NCBI GenBank assembly: GCA_011523735.1
Contig: WTGB01000007.1
Span: 1 to 51,237, forward strand
From: Chloroflexota bacterium
GTDB taxonomy: Bacteria > Chloroflexota > Anaerolineae > Aggregatilineales > Phototrophicaceae
Length of the DNA: 51,237 nt
Direction: 5' to 3'
Shown: one piece after another, positions 8,201-17,386 of the stretch
Layout: every line of letters starts with the position of its first letter
Numbering within the stretch: the stretch's first letter is position 1
The notes under the pieces: generated by a model
Databases searched by the model: none
What the model was told of the DNA's origin: nothing
Seen by the model: only the letters and a program-made list of their open reading frames with translations
Position numbers and translations under genes: made by a program

Positions 8201-9261
8201 CCGCTAGCCTAATGCACACGAGCGCCGAACTGGCTGACTTCGTCCGCGCCAACGAACGCGTCCACGTGCTGGGACGGGGCAGCAAGACCGCGCTGCACCA
8301 ATCCGCCCAAGGCGCCGCCCTTGCCGATCTCTCGGCGCTAAGCGGCGTCACAGAATATCAACCCAGCGAATACACCATCACCGTCGGAGCCGGGACCGCC
8401 GTAACCGATGTAGCGGCGGCGCTGGCGGAAGAAGGACAATACCTGCCTTTCGACCCGCTCCTGCCGGACCGCGGGACGATCGGCGGGACGGTGGCTGCCA
8501 ATCTCTCGGGCTCGCGGCGATTTCGTTATGGCGGCGTACGCGATTTCATCCTGGGCGCCAAGGTGGTCGATGGCTTGGGGCGCGAGTTTCGGGTCGGCGG
8601 CAAGGTGGTGAAGAACTCCGCCGGCTTCGATTTGAGCAAGTTTCTGGTCGGCAGCCTGGGCCAGTACGCCATCATGACCGAATTGACCTTCAAGGTTTTC
8701 CCCGATGTGTCCTGCTTTCGCAGCCTCAATTTTGACTATGAGCGACTGGAAGAAACACTGACGGCGATCAGCTTCATCAATCAAAGCGCCTTCGAGCTTG
8801 ACGCGCTGGATTTCGCGCCGTCCGCCGAGGGTTGGTCGCTGATGGCGCGACTGGGTGGATCACCGGCGACCTTGCCGCAGCGGGTTGAGCGCTTCACCGA
8901 GGCCATGCAGCGGGAAACAGATCCAAACGATGTCAGCGAGATTGACGACCAGCCTGCTCTGTGGAATCCGCTAGCGGGGCTTCGGGGCAACACCATCGTA
9001 AAGGTCGTGCTTCCGCTGAGCCAGGTCCCCGCGCTTGATGCCATGATTGCGGATTCGCAGCGACGCTACGGCGTCGGCGGCAATGTGGCTTGGCTGTCAA
9101 CCGAAGATGTAGTCAGCCTGGATGCGGCGCTGAAACAGTCTGGCTTGCGGGGATTGTGTCTGCTGGGGAATTTGGAATCGCCCCTCATAGGCCAGCCGCT
9201 TGAAAACAAGCTGGCCGCGCGCGTGAAAGCCGTGCTCGACCCGCTTGCCAAGCTGCTGTAA
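8197..9261 (+). CDS. glcE: Glycolate/lactate oxidase FAD-binding subunit GlcE
   Basis: A 354-residue second FAD_binding_4 subunit. Key stretches are '[12 protein letters not shown]', '[17 protein letters not shown]' and '[20 protein letters not shown]', followed by '[20 protein letters not shown]', the usual GlcE signature. It lacks the long C-terminal oxidase domain of GlcD and works as its partner in the GlcDEF complex. Its ATG overlaps the glcD stop (ATGA), which suggests translational coupling. Its TAA stop straddles the edge of a 204-bp element with inverted ends, so the last residues could have been changed by insertion. The C-terminus still reads as a normal family end ([11 protein letters not shown]). 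Confidence 0.9.
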   Translation: MTASLMHTSAELADFVRANERVHVLGRGSKTALHQSAQGAALADLSALSGVTEYQPSEYTITVGAGTAVTDVAAALAEEGQYLPFDPLLPDRGTIGGTVAANLSGSRRFRYGGVRDFILGAKVVDGLGREFRVGGKVVKNSAGFDLSKFLVGSLGQYAIMTELTFKVFPDVSCFRSLNFDYERLEETLTAISFINQSAFELDALDFAPSAEGWSLMARLGGSPATLPQRVERFTEAMQRETDPNDVSEIDDQPALWNPLAGLRGNTIVKVVLPLSQVPALDAMIADSQRRYGVGGNVAWLSTEDVVSLDAALKQSGLRGLCLLGNLESPLIGQPLENKLAARVKAVLDPLAKLL

Positions 9262-9463
9262 GGCTTGTCCGTTATTGCAATTCATACGCAATCATAACTG
9301 AAACAGTACCGAACAATCACATAAATAGTGGGCAATCCTTACGAAAGTCAACAAATTATTACGAAATCCGTCAGATTCAGCTCCCCCTCTCCCCTTGTGG
9401 GAGAGGGGGCCGGGGGTGAGGGGTAGAAAAGCGACCACCGCGTCACACTACCGGACAAGCCTT
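9260..9463. mobile_element. 204-bp element with perfect 12-bp inverted ends (MITE-like)
   Basis: AAGGCTTGTCCG (9260-9271) and its exact reverse complement CGGACAAGCCTT (9452-9463) enclose about 180 bp of non-coding DNA. The interior includes a pyrimidine/purine hairpin at about 9380-9424 (CTCCCCCTCTCCCC, then GGGAGAGGGGG). No open frame or transposase is inside, and no clear target-site duplication is visible. The left end starts in the glcE stop codon. The right end abuts the next repeat. Confidence 0.5.
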
Positions 9464-9520
9464 GTAGAGGCGACTGGCGGGCTGTGTCGGCGGCCTAGTG
9501 GGTATCCAAGCGACCCTCGG
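9462..9520 (+). repeat. GTAGGGGCGACC-type intergenic repeat, copy B
   Basis: Begins TTGTAGAGGCGACTGGCGG and contains GTGTCGGCGGCCTAGTGGGT, which is also present in the reverse complement of 15179-15256. It is a diverged member of the same family as copies A and C. Confidence 0.7.
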
Positions 9521-10084
9521 TGATTAATTTCTCCATACGTGAACATTTGGTCGCCTATTCAAGCCCAAAATCTGCTACCATCAGCCCATGAGTATCTGCG
9601 CCCATAATCCGCTCCTACAAGTCCACCCATCGTCGGACGCAAAACATTGCCAGATTGCCAAAAAAAGTTTTCTCTCCGGCCAAAAAACGAACAAAGCCGC
9701 CACTGCTCCAATGCGCCACCGCCAGCGCCACGGAAAATTATCAATAAACCTCAGTTTTATGATAGATATGAGAGAAAAAAAGTTTCCGTCTACCGATAAT
9801 CATCTATCGATAATCCGCGCGCTTGACGAATTCGATCCCGGCCCGCGCGCCAACTCACAGCTGGCGGAATCGGATTCCTGGCTCACGCTGCCTGCCCCTA
9901 ACTCAACAACAGTCTCCAATCCAATCCGTTTTTGTTGGACAAAAAATATTTCCATTCACAATAAAAATCCAACAAAACCGCAATTCGTCTCAATTTCGCG
10001 GCATAAGCGCCACGAAGCCTCCGGCAAACGCCAATCTGCGCGGTTCATTAACCGATATGGGCGCCGGGGATTTGCTGAATTGTT
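9521..10084. other. AT-rich stretch with no supported gene, between glcE and glcF
   Basis: Poly-A and poly-T runs are frequent and base composition differs sharply from the flanking genes. A 170-codon open frame (9588-10100) runs through it, but it has no ribosome-binding site, an implausible composition (rich in His, Ser, Asn and Lys) and overlaps the glcF start. A direct repeat CGATAATC occurs around 9795-9815. It may hold the promoter of glcF. I cannot recognise anything else in it. Confidence 0.6.
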
Positions 10085-11370
<1,286 letters not shown>

Positions 11371-11386
<16 letters not shown>

Positions 11387-11413
11387 CAGGGGTTCCTGCG
11401 CGGCGAACCGCGC
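11371..11413. terminator. Paired hairpins in the convergent gap after glcF
   Basis: AACCCC/GGGGTT (11371-11376, 11389-11394) and GCGCGG-CGAA-CCGCGC (11398-11413). There is no T-run on either strand, so termination is only suggested by the position between two convergent genes. The first hairpin includes the glcF stop. Confidence 0.4.
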
Positions 11414-11431
11414 GGATCTGGCGGCTTGCTT

Positions 11432-12469
11432 CTATGCGCCGGGTACGATGACTGCATCGATGACATGGATCACGCCATTGCTGGCTTCAATGTCCACCAG
11501 ATCAAGCAGGATATTGGCGCCGTCAATCATGACGCCCATATCGCTCACGGAGATTGTGGCTTCGCTGCCGTTTGCCATAGCGACCGCCGCTTGGCCCATA
11601 TCATCGACCAGGTCGCCAAGCTGGAAGCTGTAGACAGTGCCGGGGAAGACATGATACTGCAAGATTGTGGTCAGCAAACCCGTATCCGCGACAATCTCGT
11701 CCAAGCCTTCGACCGCAGCAAAGGCGGCGTCCACTGGCGCGAAGACGGTGACAGCGGCGGCCGGATCGGCGAGCAATTCAAGCACTGCCGGGTCAGCGGC
11801 GCCGACAGCCGTCAGCAAAGTGGTGAATTCAGGTTCTTCGCCGCCCGCCAGCTCGACCACGATATCGGCGATGCTGCGCAGCTCCGGCACGATGACGGCG
11901 TCAATGACGTGGATGACGCCATTGCTCGCTTCAATATCAAGCGTCTCAAGCACCAGATTGGCTTCGGCAATAGTGATGCCAGCGCCGAGATCCAAGCCGT
12001 CATCGCCCATGACGCCGGCGATATCCAAATCCTGACCGCTGAGGGTGACGACCGGGACGCTGACATGCCCCATGTCATCAGTCATGCGACTTTCCAAAGC
12101 AGCGACGACATCAGCGGAGCCAACTGCGCCAGCGACAACGTGATAGAGCAAGATTTCATTCAGACGCGGGGTGCCCTCTTCTGACAGAATCGCGCCGAAG
12201 GCTTCATCGCCGAGGGCTTCCGCCAGCGCGGCGAAAGCGGCATCGGTCGGGGCGAAGACGGTCAATTCCGCCTCGGGGTTGGAAAGCGCCGCTAGTATCG
12301 AAGGATCGGCAGCGCTAACGGCCGCCAGCAAGGTGGTAAATTCAGGCTGTTCGGCTTCGGCCGATGCGACGACGATATCGGCGATGGTGCTTTCGTGACC
12401 ATCAGCTAGGGCAGGCAGAGATAGAACTACAGAGAGAAAAACGAGCAATGCGACAGCTATACGATACAT
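11432..12469 (-). CDS. Secreted protein with two fasciclin (FAS1) domains
   Basis: A 345-residue exported protein. The start is placed at ATG 12469, which gives a signal peptide (MYRIAVALLVFLSVVLSLPALA) with AAAGGA upstream; the open frame continues 26 codons further but into the promoter region. Two FAS1 domains follow (about 27-195 and 200-345). Each has the H1 box ('LTVFAPTDAAFAAL', 'VTVFAPVDAAFAAV'), a central 'LLYHVVAG' or 'LQYHVFPG', and the H2-like end 'ASNGVIHVIDAVIVP', which is identical in both, so the domains arose by duplication. FAS1 proteins mediate adhesion or matrix contacts. There is no membrane anchor after the signal peptide. Confidence 0.92.
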   Translation of the reverse strand: MYRIAVALLVFLSVVLSLPALADGHESTIADIVVASAEAEQPEFTTLLAAVSAADPSILAALSNPEAELTVFAPTDAAFAALAEALGDEAFGAILSEEGTPRLNEILLYHVVAGAVGSADVVAALESRMTDDMGHVSVPVVTLSGQDLDIAGVMGDDGLDLGAGITIAEANLVLETLDIEASNGVIHVIDAVIVPELRSIADIVVELAGGEEPEFTTLLTAVGAADPAVLELLADPAAAVTVFAPVDAAFAAVEGLDEIVADTGLLTTILQYHVFPGTVYSFQLGDLVDDMGQAAVAMANGSEATISVSDMGVMIDGANILLDLVDIEASNGVIHVIDAVIVPGA

Positions 12470-12496
12470 GAGAGGTTTTCCTTTGCTATTGTTCTG

Positions 12497-12541
12497 TATA
12501 TTCAGAACTTTCTGAATATACGCTAGCATAGGAATTATCAA
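12497..12541 (-). promoter_or_regulatory. Near-perfect 24-bp palindrome in the fasciclin gene promoter
   Basis: Arms TATATTCAGAA and TTCTGAATATA (12497-12507, 12510-12520) with only two central bases, 27 bp upstream of the start codon. On the minus strand TTGATA (12541-12536), a 15-base spacer and TATATT (12520-12515) could be the -35 and -10 boxes. The palindrome would then cover the -10 box, as expected for a repressor operator. No terminator T-run follows it. Confidence 0.5.
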
Positions 12542-12610
12542 TCGCAAGTGATGGATTGTAAAAAAAGTGCAAAATCAGTTTGCGGAAGAGGCCTGACGGC
12601 GGACGGGAAC

Positions 12611-12639
12611 AAAAAAGGGGCAGCCTATTTCGCCGCCCC
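12611..12639 (-). terminator. Rho-independent terminator of the repeat/SH3 protein gene
   Basis: On the minus strand GGGGCGGC (12639-12632), a 7-base loop, GCTGCCCC (12624-12617) and TTTTTT (12616-12611). Eight pairs with one G-U. It lies 35 bases after the stop at 12674. Confidence 0.85.
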
Positions 12640-12673
12640 CGCTGAGGCTAGTCAAGCTTTGCCAGCAGCTTCA

Positions 12674-13831
12674 TCAACAATTCGCTCTGACGTATTTATG
12701 GCCGATCCAGCCTGTCCGCCCGTTGTAAGTGACCTGGTACCAATAGGTGGTGCGTGAGGGCGAAACCAGATTTGAGCCGCGCGGGACAGCGTCAAGCACC
12801 ATGCCTTGTAGGGACGGACTAGCGCGCAGGAAGAGATGGCCCGTCGTGTGGATTGGGCAGCCTCCGGGAATTGAGCCTGTTCCGGTGGTCGGTTCGCTCG
12901 CCGTTGGCACGCTCAAATCAGGTGGGGTCCCGCCCGTTGGCTGGCCCGGCACCAGAACGACTGTACCGGGGCGCGTCACGTAGGTGCAGGTGCTGTTGCC
13001 ACGGAGGTAAGAGTCGATGGTTGATACAGCGCGGGGGGAAGTCGTCGTATCGACGAAGGTGATCGAGCCAATATGCGGGAAGCAGATTTCAACGCCTTGT
13101 TCGACATAAGCCCAGAGATTGATGGCTGTGATGAAGCCGGCGTCGACAACCGACTGGACGCCAATGCCTGGCCCATCTACTAACTGGCACTGTACCCCGC
13201 TGGCAAGACCATATCTCGCTGTGACCACTGCAGTTGCGCTCGGCAGTTCGGCGCAAGTGCTTGGCTGCCCTGGCTCCGGCACGTCAATGTCAGTAGACCC
13301 GGAGCCCTCAACAATTTCATCCGCGGCCAAACCGCAGATATCAGAGTTGCCCTTAATGGTTGTGTGACTGTTTCTCTGCTTGACGCCGGCTTCGCAGTTT
13401 TCGACTACGACATTGATTAGAGTCAGCTTGCCGTCAGTGACTTCAAAAGCCTTGTTCGTTCTTCTTCTGTCGAACTCGATTTTCAGATTTTTAATCGTCA
13501 AATGGGCGCCTTTGACCTTGAAGGCGGGTTCGCTTCTGTCCGCGTTAATTGTGTGGTTTCTGCCTTCAATGACGAGGTCTTCGGTAACGGTTGACAGAAC
13601 TCCTGAACGGGGTTTGTCATCTCGCGTCAGGATGATGGTATCATCGCCGTCGCCTGCCTCGCATTCGCCTTGTTGCCTGTCTTTATTGGCGGCTTTGAGC
13701 GCTGCATGCAAAGTGCATGTATAGTCGATGTAGATACTCGCCGCGGCGACAGGCCAAGCAGCCACAACAAGCAGACTCAATATCAGCGCGAGCAATACGC
13801 GCTTTTTCGCAGCATTCGTCAACCTGAACAT
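12674..13831 (-). CDS. Secreted protein with parallel beta-helix-like region and C-terminal SH3-like domain
   Basis: 385 residues. GGAGCG stands five bases before ATG 13831, and a signal peptide follows (AAKKRVLLALILSLLVVAAWPVAAA). Residues about 35-165 look like the start of a pectate-lyase-type beta-helix: 'CTLHAALKAANKDRQQGEC' and a 'GDGDDTIIL' turn, the pattern of 'CSLREAI' surface proteins. Then come rungs such as 'LVIEGRNHTINADRS', 'LTIKNLKIEFD' and 'LTLINVVVENCEAGV'. A cysteine-containing middle domain (about 190-300), a Pro/Thr/Gly linker and a bacterial SH3-like domain (about 325-385, 'LFLRASPSLQGMVLDAVPRG' and 'YQVTYNGRTGWIGHKYV') follow. Probably a cell-surface binding protein; there are too few helix rungs to suggest an active polysaccharide lyase. 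Confidence 0.75.
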   Translation of the reverse strand: MFRLTNAAKKRVLLALILSLLVVAAWPVAAASIYIDYTCTLHAALKAANKDRQQGECEAGDGDDTIILTRDDKPRSGVLSTVTEDLVIEGRNHTINADRSEPAFKVKGAHLTIKNLKIEFDRRRTNKAFEVTDGKLTLINVVVENCEAGVKQRNSHTTIKGNSDICGLAADEIVEGSGSTDIDVPEPGQPSTCAELPSATAVVTARYGLASGVQCQLVDGPGIGVQSVVDAGFITAINLWAYVEQGVEICFPHIGSITFVDTTTSPRAVSTIDSYLRGNSTCTYVTRPGTVVLVPGQPTGGTPPDLSVPTASEPTTGTGSIPGGCPIHTTGHLFLRASPSLQGMVLDAVPRGSNLVSPSRTTYWYQVTYNGRTGWIGHKYVRANC

Positions 13832-14008
13832 AGTTCGCTCCAGTTGGAACTCTCAACTCTGATGCAAAGATATACAGCCCCTAGAGGATAACAAATGTGC
13901 GCCGCTTGAGCAAAAGCGCTCTGCCAGGCAATTCCACTCAAATGGCTGTCAATTCCATTGGCGCTTTCGCCGGGGGTCGTAACCCCATGGCGGCGGATGG
14001 CATCGAGA

Positions 14009-15007
14009 TTACCAGGCGTAGGCTTTTGGCGCTTCGCCACCGGGACCGGGGAAAATCTCGTCGAGCTTCTGCAGCGTATCAGCGTCAAGCGTGATATTAA
14101 CAGCGCGGGCGGCGCTTTCCAATTGCTCCATCGTTCGGGGACCGATGATCGGCGCGCTGACGGCTGGATTTTGCAGCAGCCAGGCCAAGGCGACCTCAGC
14201 AGGCGGATGGCCGATCTCGCGGCAGAGCGCTTCCCAGGTTTCCAATTGGGCGCGTTTCGCTTCCACACGTTGGATAAGCTCGGGATTGCTGCGTCGACCG
14301 GTCTCGACTTTTTCCAGCGCGCCGCCCAGCAATCCCCCGGCCAGCGGGCTCCATGGGATCAAGCCCAGGCCGTAGTGACGACAGGCGGGGATGACTTCCA
14401 GTTCTATGGCGCGGTTATCGAGATGGTAGATGCTCTGCTCGCTGACCAAGCCGAGCATGTTGCGTTTCGCCGCTTCCTGGCAGGCGGTGGCGATATCCCA
14501 GCCGGCGAAGTTGCTCGAGCCGATGTAGACGACCTTGCCCTGCCCGATGAGGCTGTCGAAGGCGGTCCAGGTTTCGTCCCAAGGGCAGTCGCGGTCGACA
14601 TGGTGCATTTGGTAGATGTCGATGCGGTCGGTCTGCAAGCGCTCCAGGCTGCCCTCGCAGTGCTTGCGGATCTTGTAGGCGGAGAGGCTGCGCTGATCGC
14701 GATTGGGTTCGGGCAGGAATTCCCCCCGGCTCACGGGATTGTAGACTTTGGTCGCCAGCACAACGGCGTCGCGCCGGCCGCCGCCTTGGGCGAACCACTC
14801 GCCAATGATCTGCTCGGTAGCGCCGGGACCCGCTGTTCTGCCGTAGACATCGGCAGTATCGAAGAAGTTGATGCCCAGCTCCAGCGCGCGGTCCATGATG
14901 GCGAAGCTGTCTTCTTTGGATGTGTAGGGACCGAAGTTCATGGTGCCGAGGCAGAGATTGCTGACCAGGACGCCATGCCGTCCCAAACGTCGGTGTTCTA
15001 AGGTCAT
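14009..15007 (-). CDS. Aldo/keto reductase
   Basis: A 332-residue (alpha/beta)8 NADPH-dependent oxidoreductase of the Tas/YhdN-like AKR group. The start at ATG 15007 (MTLEHRRLGRHG) is the usual family start, with AGGAG about twelve bases upstream; the open frame extends 140 codons further but through repeats. Catalytic residues can be placed: Asp and Tyr in 'FFDTADVYGR', Lys in 'LATKVYNP' and His in 'IYQMHHVDRD'. The phosphate-binding end 'APIIGPRTMEQLESA' is also present. Reduces aldehydes or ketones; the substrate is unknown. It stands alone, with repeats upstream and a secreted-protein gene downstream. Confidence 0.9.
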   Translation of the reverse strand: MTLEHRRLGRHGVLVSNLCLGTMNFGPYTSKEDSFAIMDRALELGINFFDTADVYGRTAGPGATEQIIGEWFAQGGGRRDAVVLATKVYNPVSRGEFLPEPNRDQRSLSAYKIRKHCEGSLERLQTDRIDIYQMHHVDRDCPWDETWTAFDSLIGQGKVVYIGSSNFAGWDIATACQEAAKRNMLGLVSEQSIYHLDNRAIELEVIPACRHYGLGLIPWSPLAGGLLGGALEKVETGRRSNPELIQRVEAKRAQLETWEALCREIGHPPAEVALAWLLQNPAVSAPIIGPRTMEQLESAARAVNITLDADTLQKLDEIFPGPGGEAPKAYAW

Positions 15008-15178
15008 GTGAATGTGGACTCCTGAAGTCTCAATGTGTATTCGGGTAATCGCCCAACAGGGCGAGCCGAGATATCGTAACAATGCGATGCATGTTACGCC
15101 ATGCTTTTTCCAGCCGAGCCTTGCAGGCATGTCGGATGTTGGGCGGCGGCGAAATGGAGGGCGGCGCTTATGATGTCG

Positions 15179-15256
15179 GCGGGCGACCCAAGGGTCGCGT
15201 AGGTCGCGTAGACACCCACTAGGCCGCCGACACTGACCGCCGGTCGCCCCTACAAT
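15179..15256 (-). repeat. GTAGGGGCGACC-type intergenic repeat, copy C (longest)
   Basis: Read on the minus strand it starts TTGTAGGGGCGACCGGCGG and ends GCGACCCTTGGGTCGCCC. It contains the internal GTGTCGGCGGCCTAGTGGG block seen in copy B and the CTACGCGACC(C) end seen in copy A, so A and B look like partial versions of it. The rest of the 368-base gap between the aldo/keto reductase and the MOSC gene (15008-15375) shows no gene, only this repeat and a promoter. Confidence 0.75.
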
Positions 15257-15308
15257 TGTAGGGTGGGTGTAGTTGGCAAGTCGTTGGCGAGCCTTTAGGA
15301 GACGGCAC

Positions 15309-15337
15309 AAGACATTTCCGTCATTCTGTCGTATAGT
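15309..15337 (+). promoter_or_regulatory. Possible sigma70-like promoter for the MOSC gene
   Basis: AAGACA (15309-15314), a 17-base spacer and TATAGT (15332-15337), 39 bases before the ATG. The -10 box is good, the -35 box weak. Confidence 0.45.
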
Positions 15338-15375
15338 GCCAAGAGCAAAGAAAGGAATTAGCTGCGGAGAGTACG

Positions 15376-15912
15376 ATGCAAGCCACTTTGACCTATGAAG
15401 AGATTGAGGCGGGCTGGGAGGGGATCGAGCCATCACCGCGCGATAACGGCAGCGTGGAAATGATCGTGCGGCGCCCCGCGCGCGAGGAACGGGAGGCGCT
15501 GGAGAGCGCGATTTTCACGGCGGAGGCGGGATTGGCCGGCGATGACTGGCTGCGGCGGGGGGCTGACCCGGAGGCGCAGATCACACTGATGAACAGTCGG
15601 TTGATTCACTTGCTGGCGGGCGAGAAATCACGCTGGGCGGAGGCGGGCGATCAACTGTTCGTCGACCTGGATATCTCGCAGGACAATTTGCCGCCGGGCA
15701 CGCGCTTGCAGCTTGGGGAGGTGGTGATGGAGATTTCGCCGCTGCCGCATACCGGCTGCACGAAGTTCGCCCGTCGATTTGGCGGTCCGGCGCGGAAATG
15801 GGTGATGTCCGAAGAGGGCCAGTTGGAAAGGCGGCGCGGCGTGTATGCGCAGGTCATCCAGGACGGTCTAATCAAGGTCGGTGATCGCATCCGGAAGACA
15901 CGTAGCGCTTGA
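15376..15912 (+). CDS. MOSC domain-containing protein
   Basis: A 178-residue protein with a single MOSC (molybdenum cofactor sulfurase C-terminal) domain. GGAGAG lies upstream of ATG 15376. Diagnostic features are 'AQITLMNSRLIHLLAG', 'DLDISQDNLPPGTRLQLGEV' and the conserved cysteine in 'LPHTGCTKFARRFGG'. MOSC proteins transfer sulfur or bind the molybdenum cofactor, as in YiiM and mARC. Small stand-alone forms like this one are uncharacterised. It is 34 bp upstream of the mutarotase gene on the same strand, but nothing ties it to sugar metabolism. Confidence 0.88.
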   Translation: MQATLTYEEIEAGWEGIEPSPRDNGSVEMIVRRPAREEREALESAIFTAEAGLAGDDWLRRGADPEAQITLMNSRLIHLLAGEKSRWAEAGDQLFVDLDISQDNLPPGTRLQLGEVVMEISPLPHTGCTKFARRFGGPARKWVMSEEGQLERRRGVYAQVIQDGLIKVGDRIRKTRSA

Positions 15913-15946
15913 GTGTGAATGCTCCGTGGAGGAGTGAGAGGGTTTT

Positions 15947-16384
15947 ATGATAGACGCCAAATTGATTCATCCGCAGATTCTGGGCGCCTTGGGCAAGGCC
16001 GGGCATGGCGCCACCATCTTGATACCCGACGGCAACTACCCGGTCGCTACAAATGCCCACCCGCGGGCAGAACGGGTCTACCTCAATCTGGCACCGGGCA
16101 TGGTGACGGTCACAGATGTCTTGGAAGCGATACTGAGCGTGACCCCGATAGAGGCGGCTCAGGTCATGCGCCGCGATGATGGCGCGGAGCCGAGCATTTA
16201 TGCCGATTTCCGCCGCCTGCTGCCGGACGATGTCGATTTGAGTCCGCTGGAACGCTTCGCCTTTTATGACGAAGCCAAGAAGGATAGTTGCTGCCTGGTC
16301 ATCGCCACCGGCGAGCAGCGCATATACGCCAATATTTTGCTGACGATCGGGGTTGTTCCGCCGCCAGCGGATCAGGCGGTTTAG
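15947..16384 (+). CDS. RbsD/FucU-family sugar mutarotase
   Basis: A 145-residue protein of the RbsD/FucU family, which interconverts anomers or ring forms of ribose, fucose or related sugars. It has the family signature 'LGKAGHGATILIPDGNYP', with the catalytic His and Asp, early in the chain, and the active-site 'SIYADFRRLLP' and 'ERFAFYDEAKKDSCCLVIATGE' later. The length fits FucU. AGAGGG precedes ATG 15947. In this locus it probably supplies the right anomer for the following sugar pathway. In Rhizobium the equivalent job for rhamnose is done by the unrelated RhaM/RhaU mutarotase. Confidence 0.9.
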   Translation: MIDAKLIHPQILGALGKAGHGATILIPDGNYPVATNAHPRAERVYLNLAPGMVTVTDVLEAILSVTPIEAAQVMRRDDGAEPSIYADFRRLLPDDVDLSPLERFAFYDEAKKDSCCLVIATGEQRIYANILLTIGVVPPPADQAV

Positions 16385-16426
16385 GTGGTGATACCGCCGT
16401 TGCGGAAGTAGGTTGCGCTAGAATTG

Positions 16427-16453
16427 CGGGCGACCTAATAGCTCGCCCCTACA
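16427..16453 (-). repeat. GTAGGGGCGACC-type intergenic repeat, copy D (short)
   Basis: On the minus strand TGTAGGGGCGAGC, then TATTAG, then GTCGCCCGC: a short imperfect hairpin between the mutarotase and HAD genes. Confidence 0.7.
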
Positions 16454-16484
16454 GTGCGGTAGTTAGCGTGCGAGTAATGGACAG

Positions 16485-17156
16485 ATGCCGATAGAAGCGG
16501 TGATATTTGATATGGATGGCGTGCTGGTCGATAGCGAAGTCTATTGGGACCGGTCGCGCGTTGAATTCGCTCGTGACCGGGGCAAGGTCTGGACCGATGA
16601 ATTTCAGCGGCTGGCGATGGGGCGCAGCACGGTTGGCTGGGCTGGGGTCATGCAAGAGAAGCTGGAATTGGACGAGAGCATCGACGTGATCATCGCGGAG
16701 ATGAAAGCGCGGGTGATCGCCCATTATGAAGAGCGTATGCCGACCCGCCCCGGCGCGCTGGAATCGGTGGCGCACATGAAAGAACACTTTCGCGTCGGCT
16801 TGGCGTCCGGCTCGCCGACCGATATCATCAAAGCGGTCCTCAGCATTACCGGTTTGGATCAGGTCTTTGAAGTGATGATTTATGGCGATGAGGTGCCCCG
16901 CGGCAAACCGGCGCCCGACATTTACCTCGAGGCGCTGAAAGGGTTGGGGGTTTCGCCAGCGGTCAGCCTGGGCATTGAGGATTCCGCTAATGGCTTGCGC
17001 TCCCTGAAGGCGGCGGGCATGTTTGCGGTGGCCGCGCCCAGCCCGGATTTCCCCTTGCCCGAGGATGCGCTGGCGCTGGCCGATGCGCATATCAGCACAC
17101 TGGAAGACTTCACGGTTGACTTGGTACGGCGAATTGATCGACAGCGCAACAGCTAA
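16485..17156 (+). CDS. HAD-superfamily hydrolase (beta-phosphoglucomutase/phosphatase-like)
   Basis: A 223-residue HAD subfamily IA protein with all four motifs: nucleophile region 'VIFDMDGVLVDSE' (Asp9 and Asp11), motif II 'GLASGSPTD', motif III Lys in 'RGKPAPDIYLEAL', and motif IV 'GIEDSANGLRS'. The helical cap lies between motifs I and II. Members are sugar-phosphate phosphatases or beta-phosphoglucomutases; the sequence does not decide which. It lies between a sugar mutarotase and a rhamnulokinase on the same strand, so a house-cleaning or sugar-phosphate role is plausible. A strong promoter downstream of it separates it from the kinase operon. Confidence 0.88.
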   Translation: MPIEAVIFDMDGVLVDSEVYWDRSRVEFARDRGKVWTDEFQRLAMGRSTVGWAGVMQEKLELDESIDVIIAEMKARVIAHYEERMPTRPGALESVAHMKEHFRVGLASGSPTDIIKAVLSITGLDQVFEVMIYGDEVPRGKPAPDIYLEALKGLGVSPAVSLGIEDSANGLRSLKAAGMFAVAAPSPDFPLPEDALALADAHISTLEDFTVDLVRRIDRQRNS

Positions 17157-17241
17157 TTGCTTTAGCACTGAGTTCAGCGAGTGCCTGGATTAGTCTTTCG
17201 AAAACGATATCTGCCATGAAGAAGAGCGACGCGCGCAGGAT

Positions 17242-17270
17242 ATGACAAAGCGGGTTATCGTGTTTATAAT
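17242..17270 (+). promoter_or_regulatory. Strong sigma70-like promoter for the rhamnulokinase/transporter operon
   Basis: ATGACA (17242-17247), a 17-base spacer and a perfect TATAAT (17265-17270). Transcription would start near 17277, giving a leader of about 110 bases before the ATG at 17387. It marks the 5' end of the operon that runs to at least 22782. Confidence 0.7.
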
Positions 17271-17386
17271 TGCGGTGTTCATTATTGTTCGCGCTGATTT
17301 TTTGACTACGAGTTAATGTATACGCGCCGCTCTCCCCTCAAATCGAATACACTGATCGCGGTCAACCTGGCGTGCAAGGGTGAGGT

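Noticed and set aside
13958..15001. 347-codon plus-strand frame opposite the aldo/keto reductase
   Set aside because: Antisense shadow; the reductase has its catalytic residues in the opposite strand frame.
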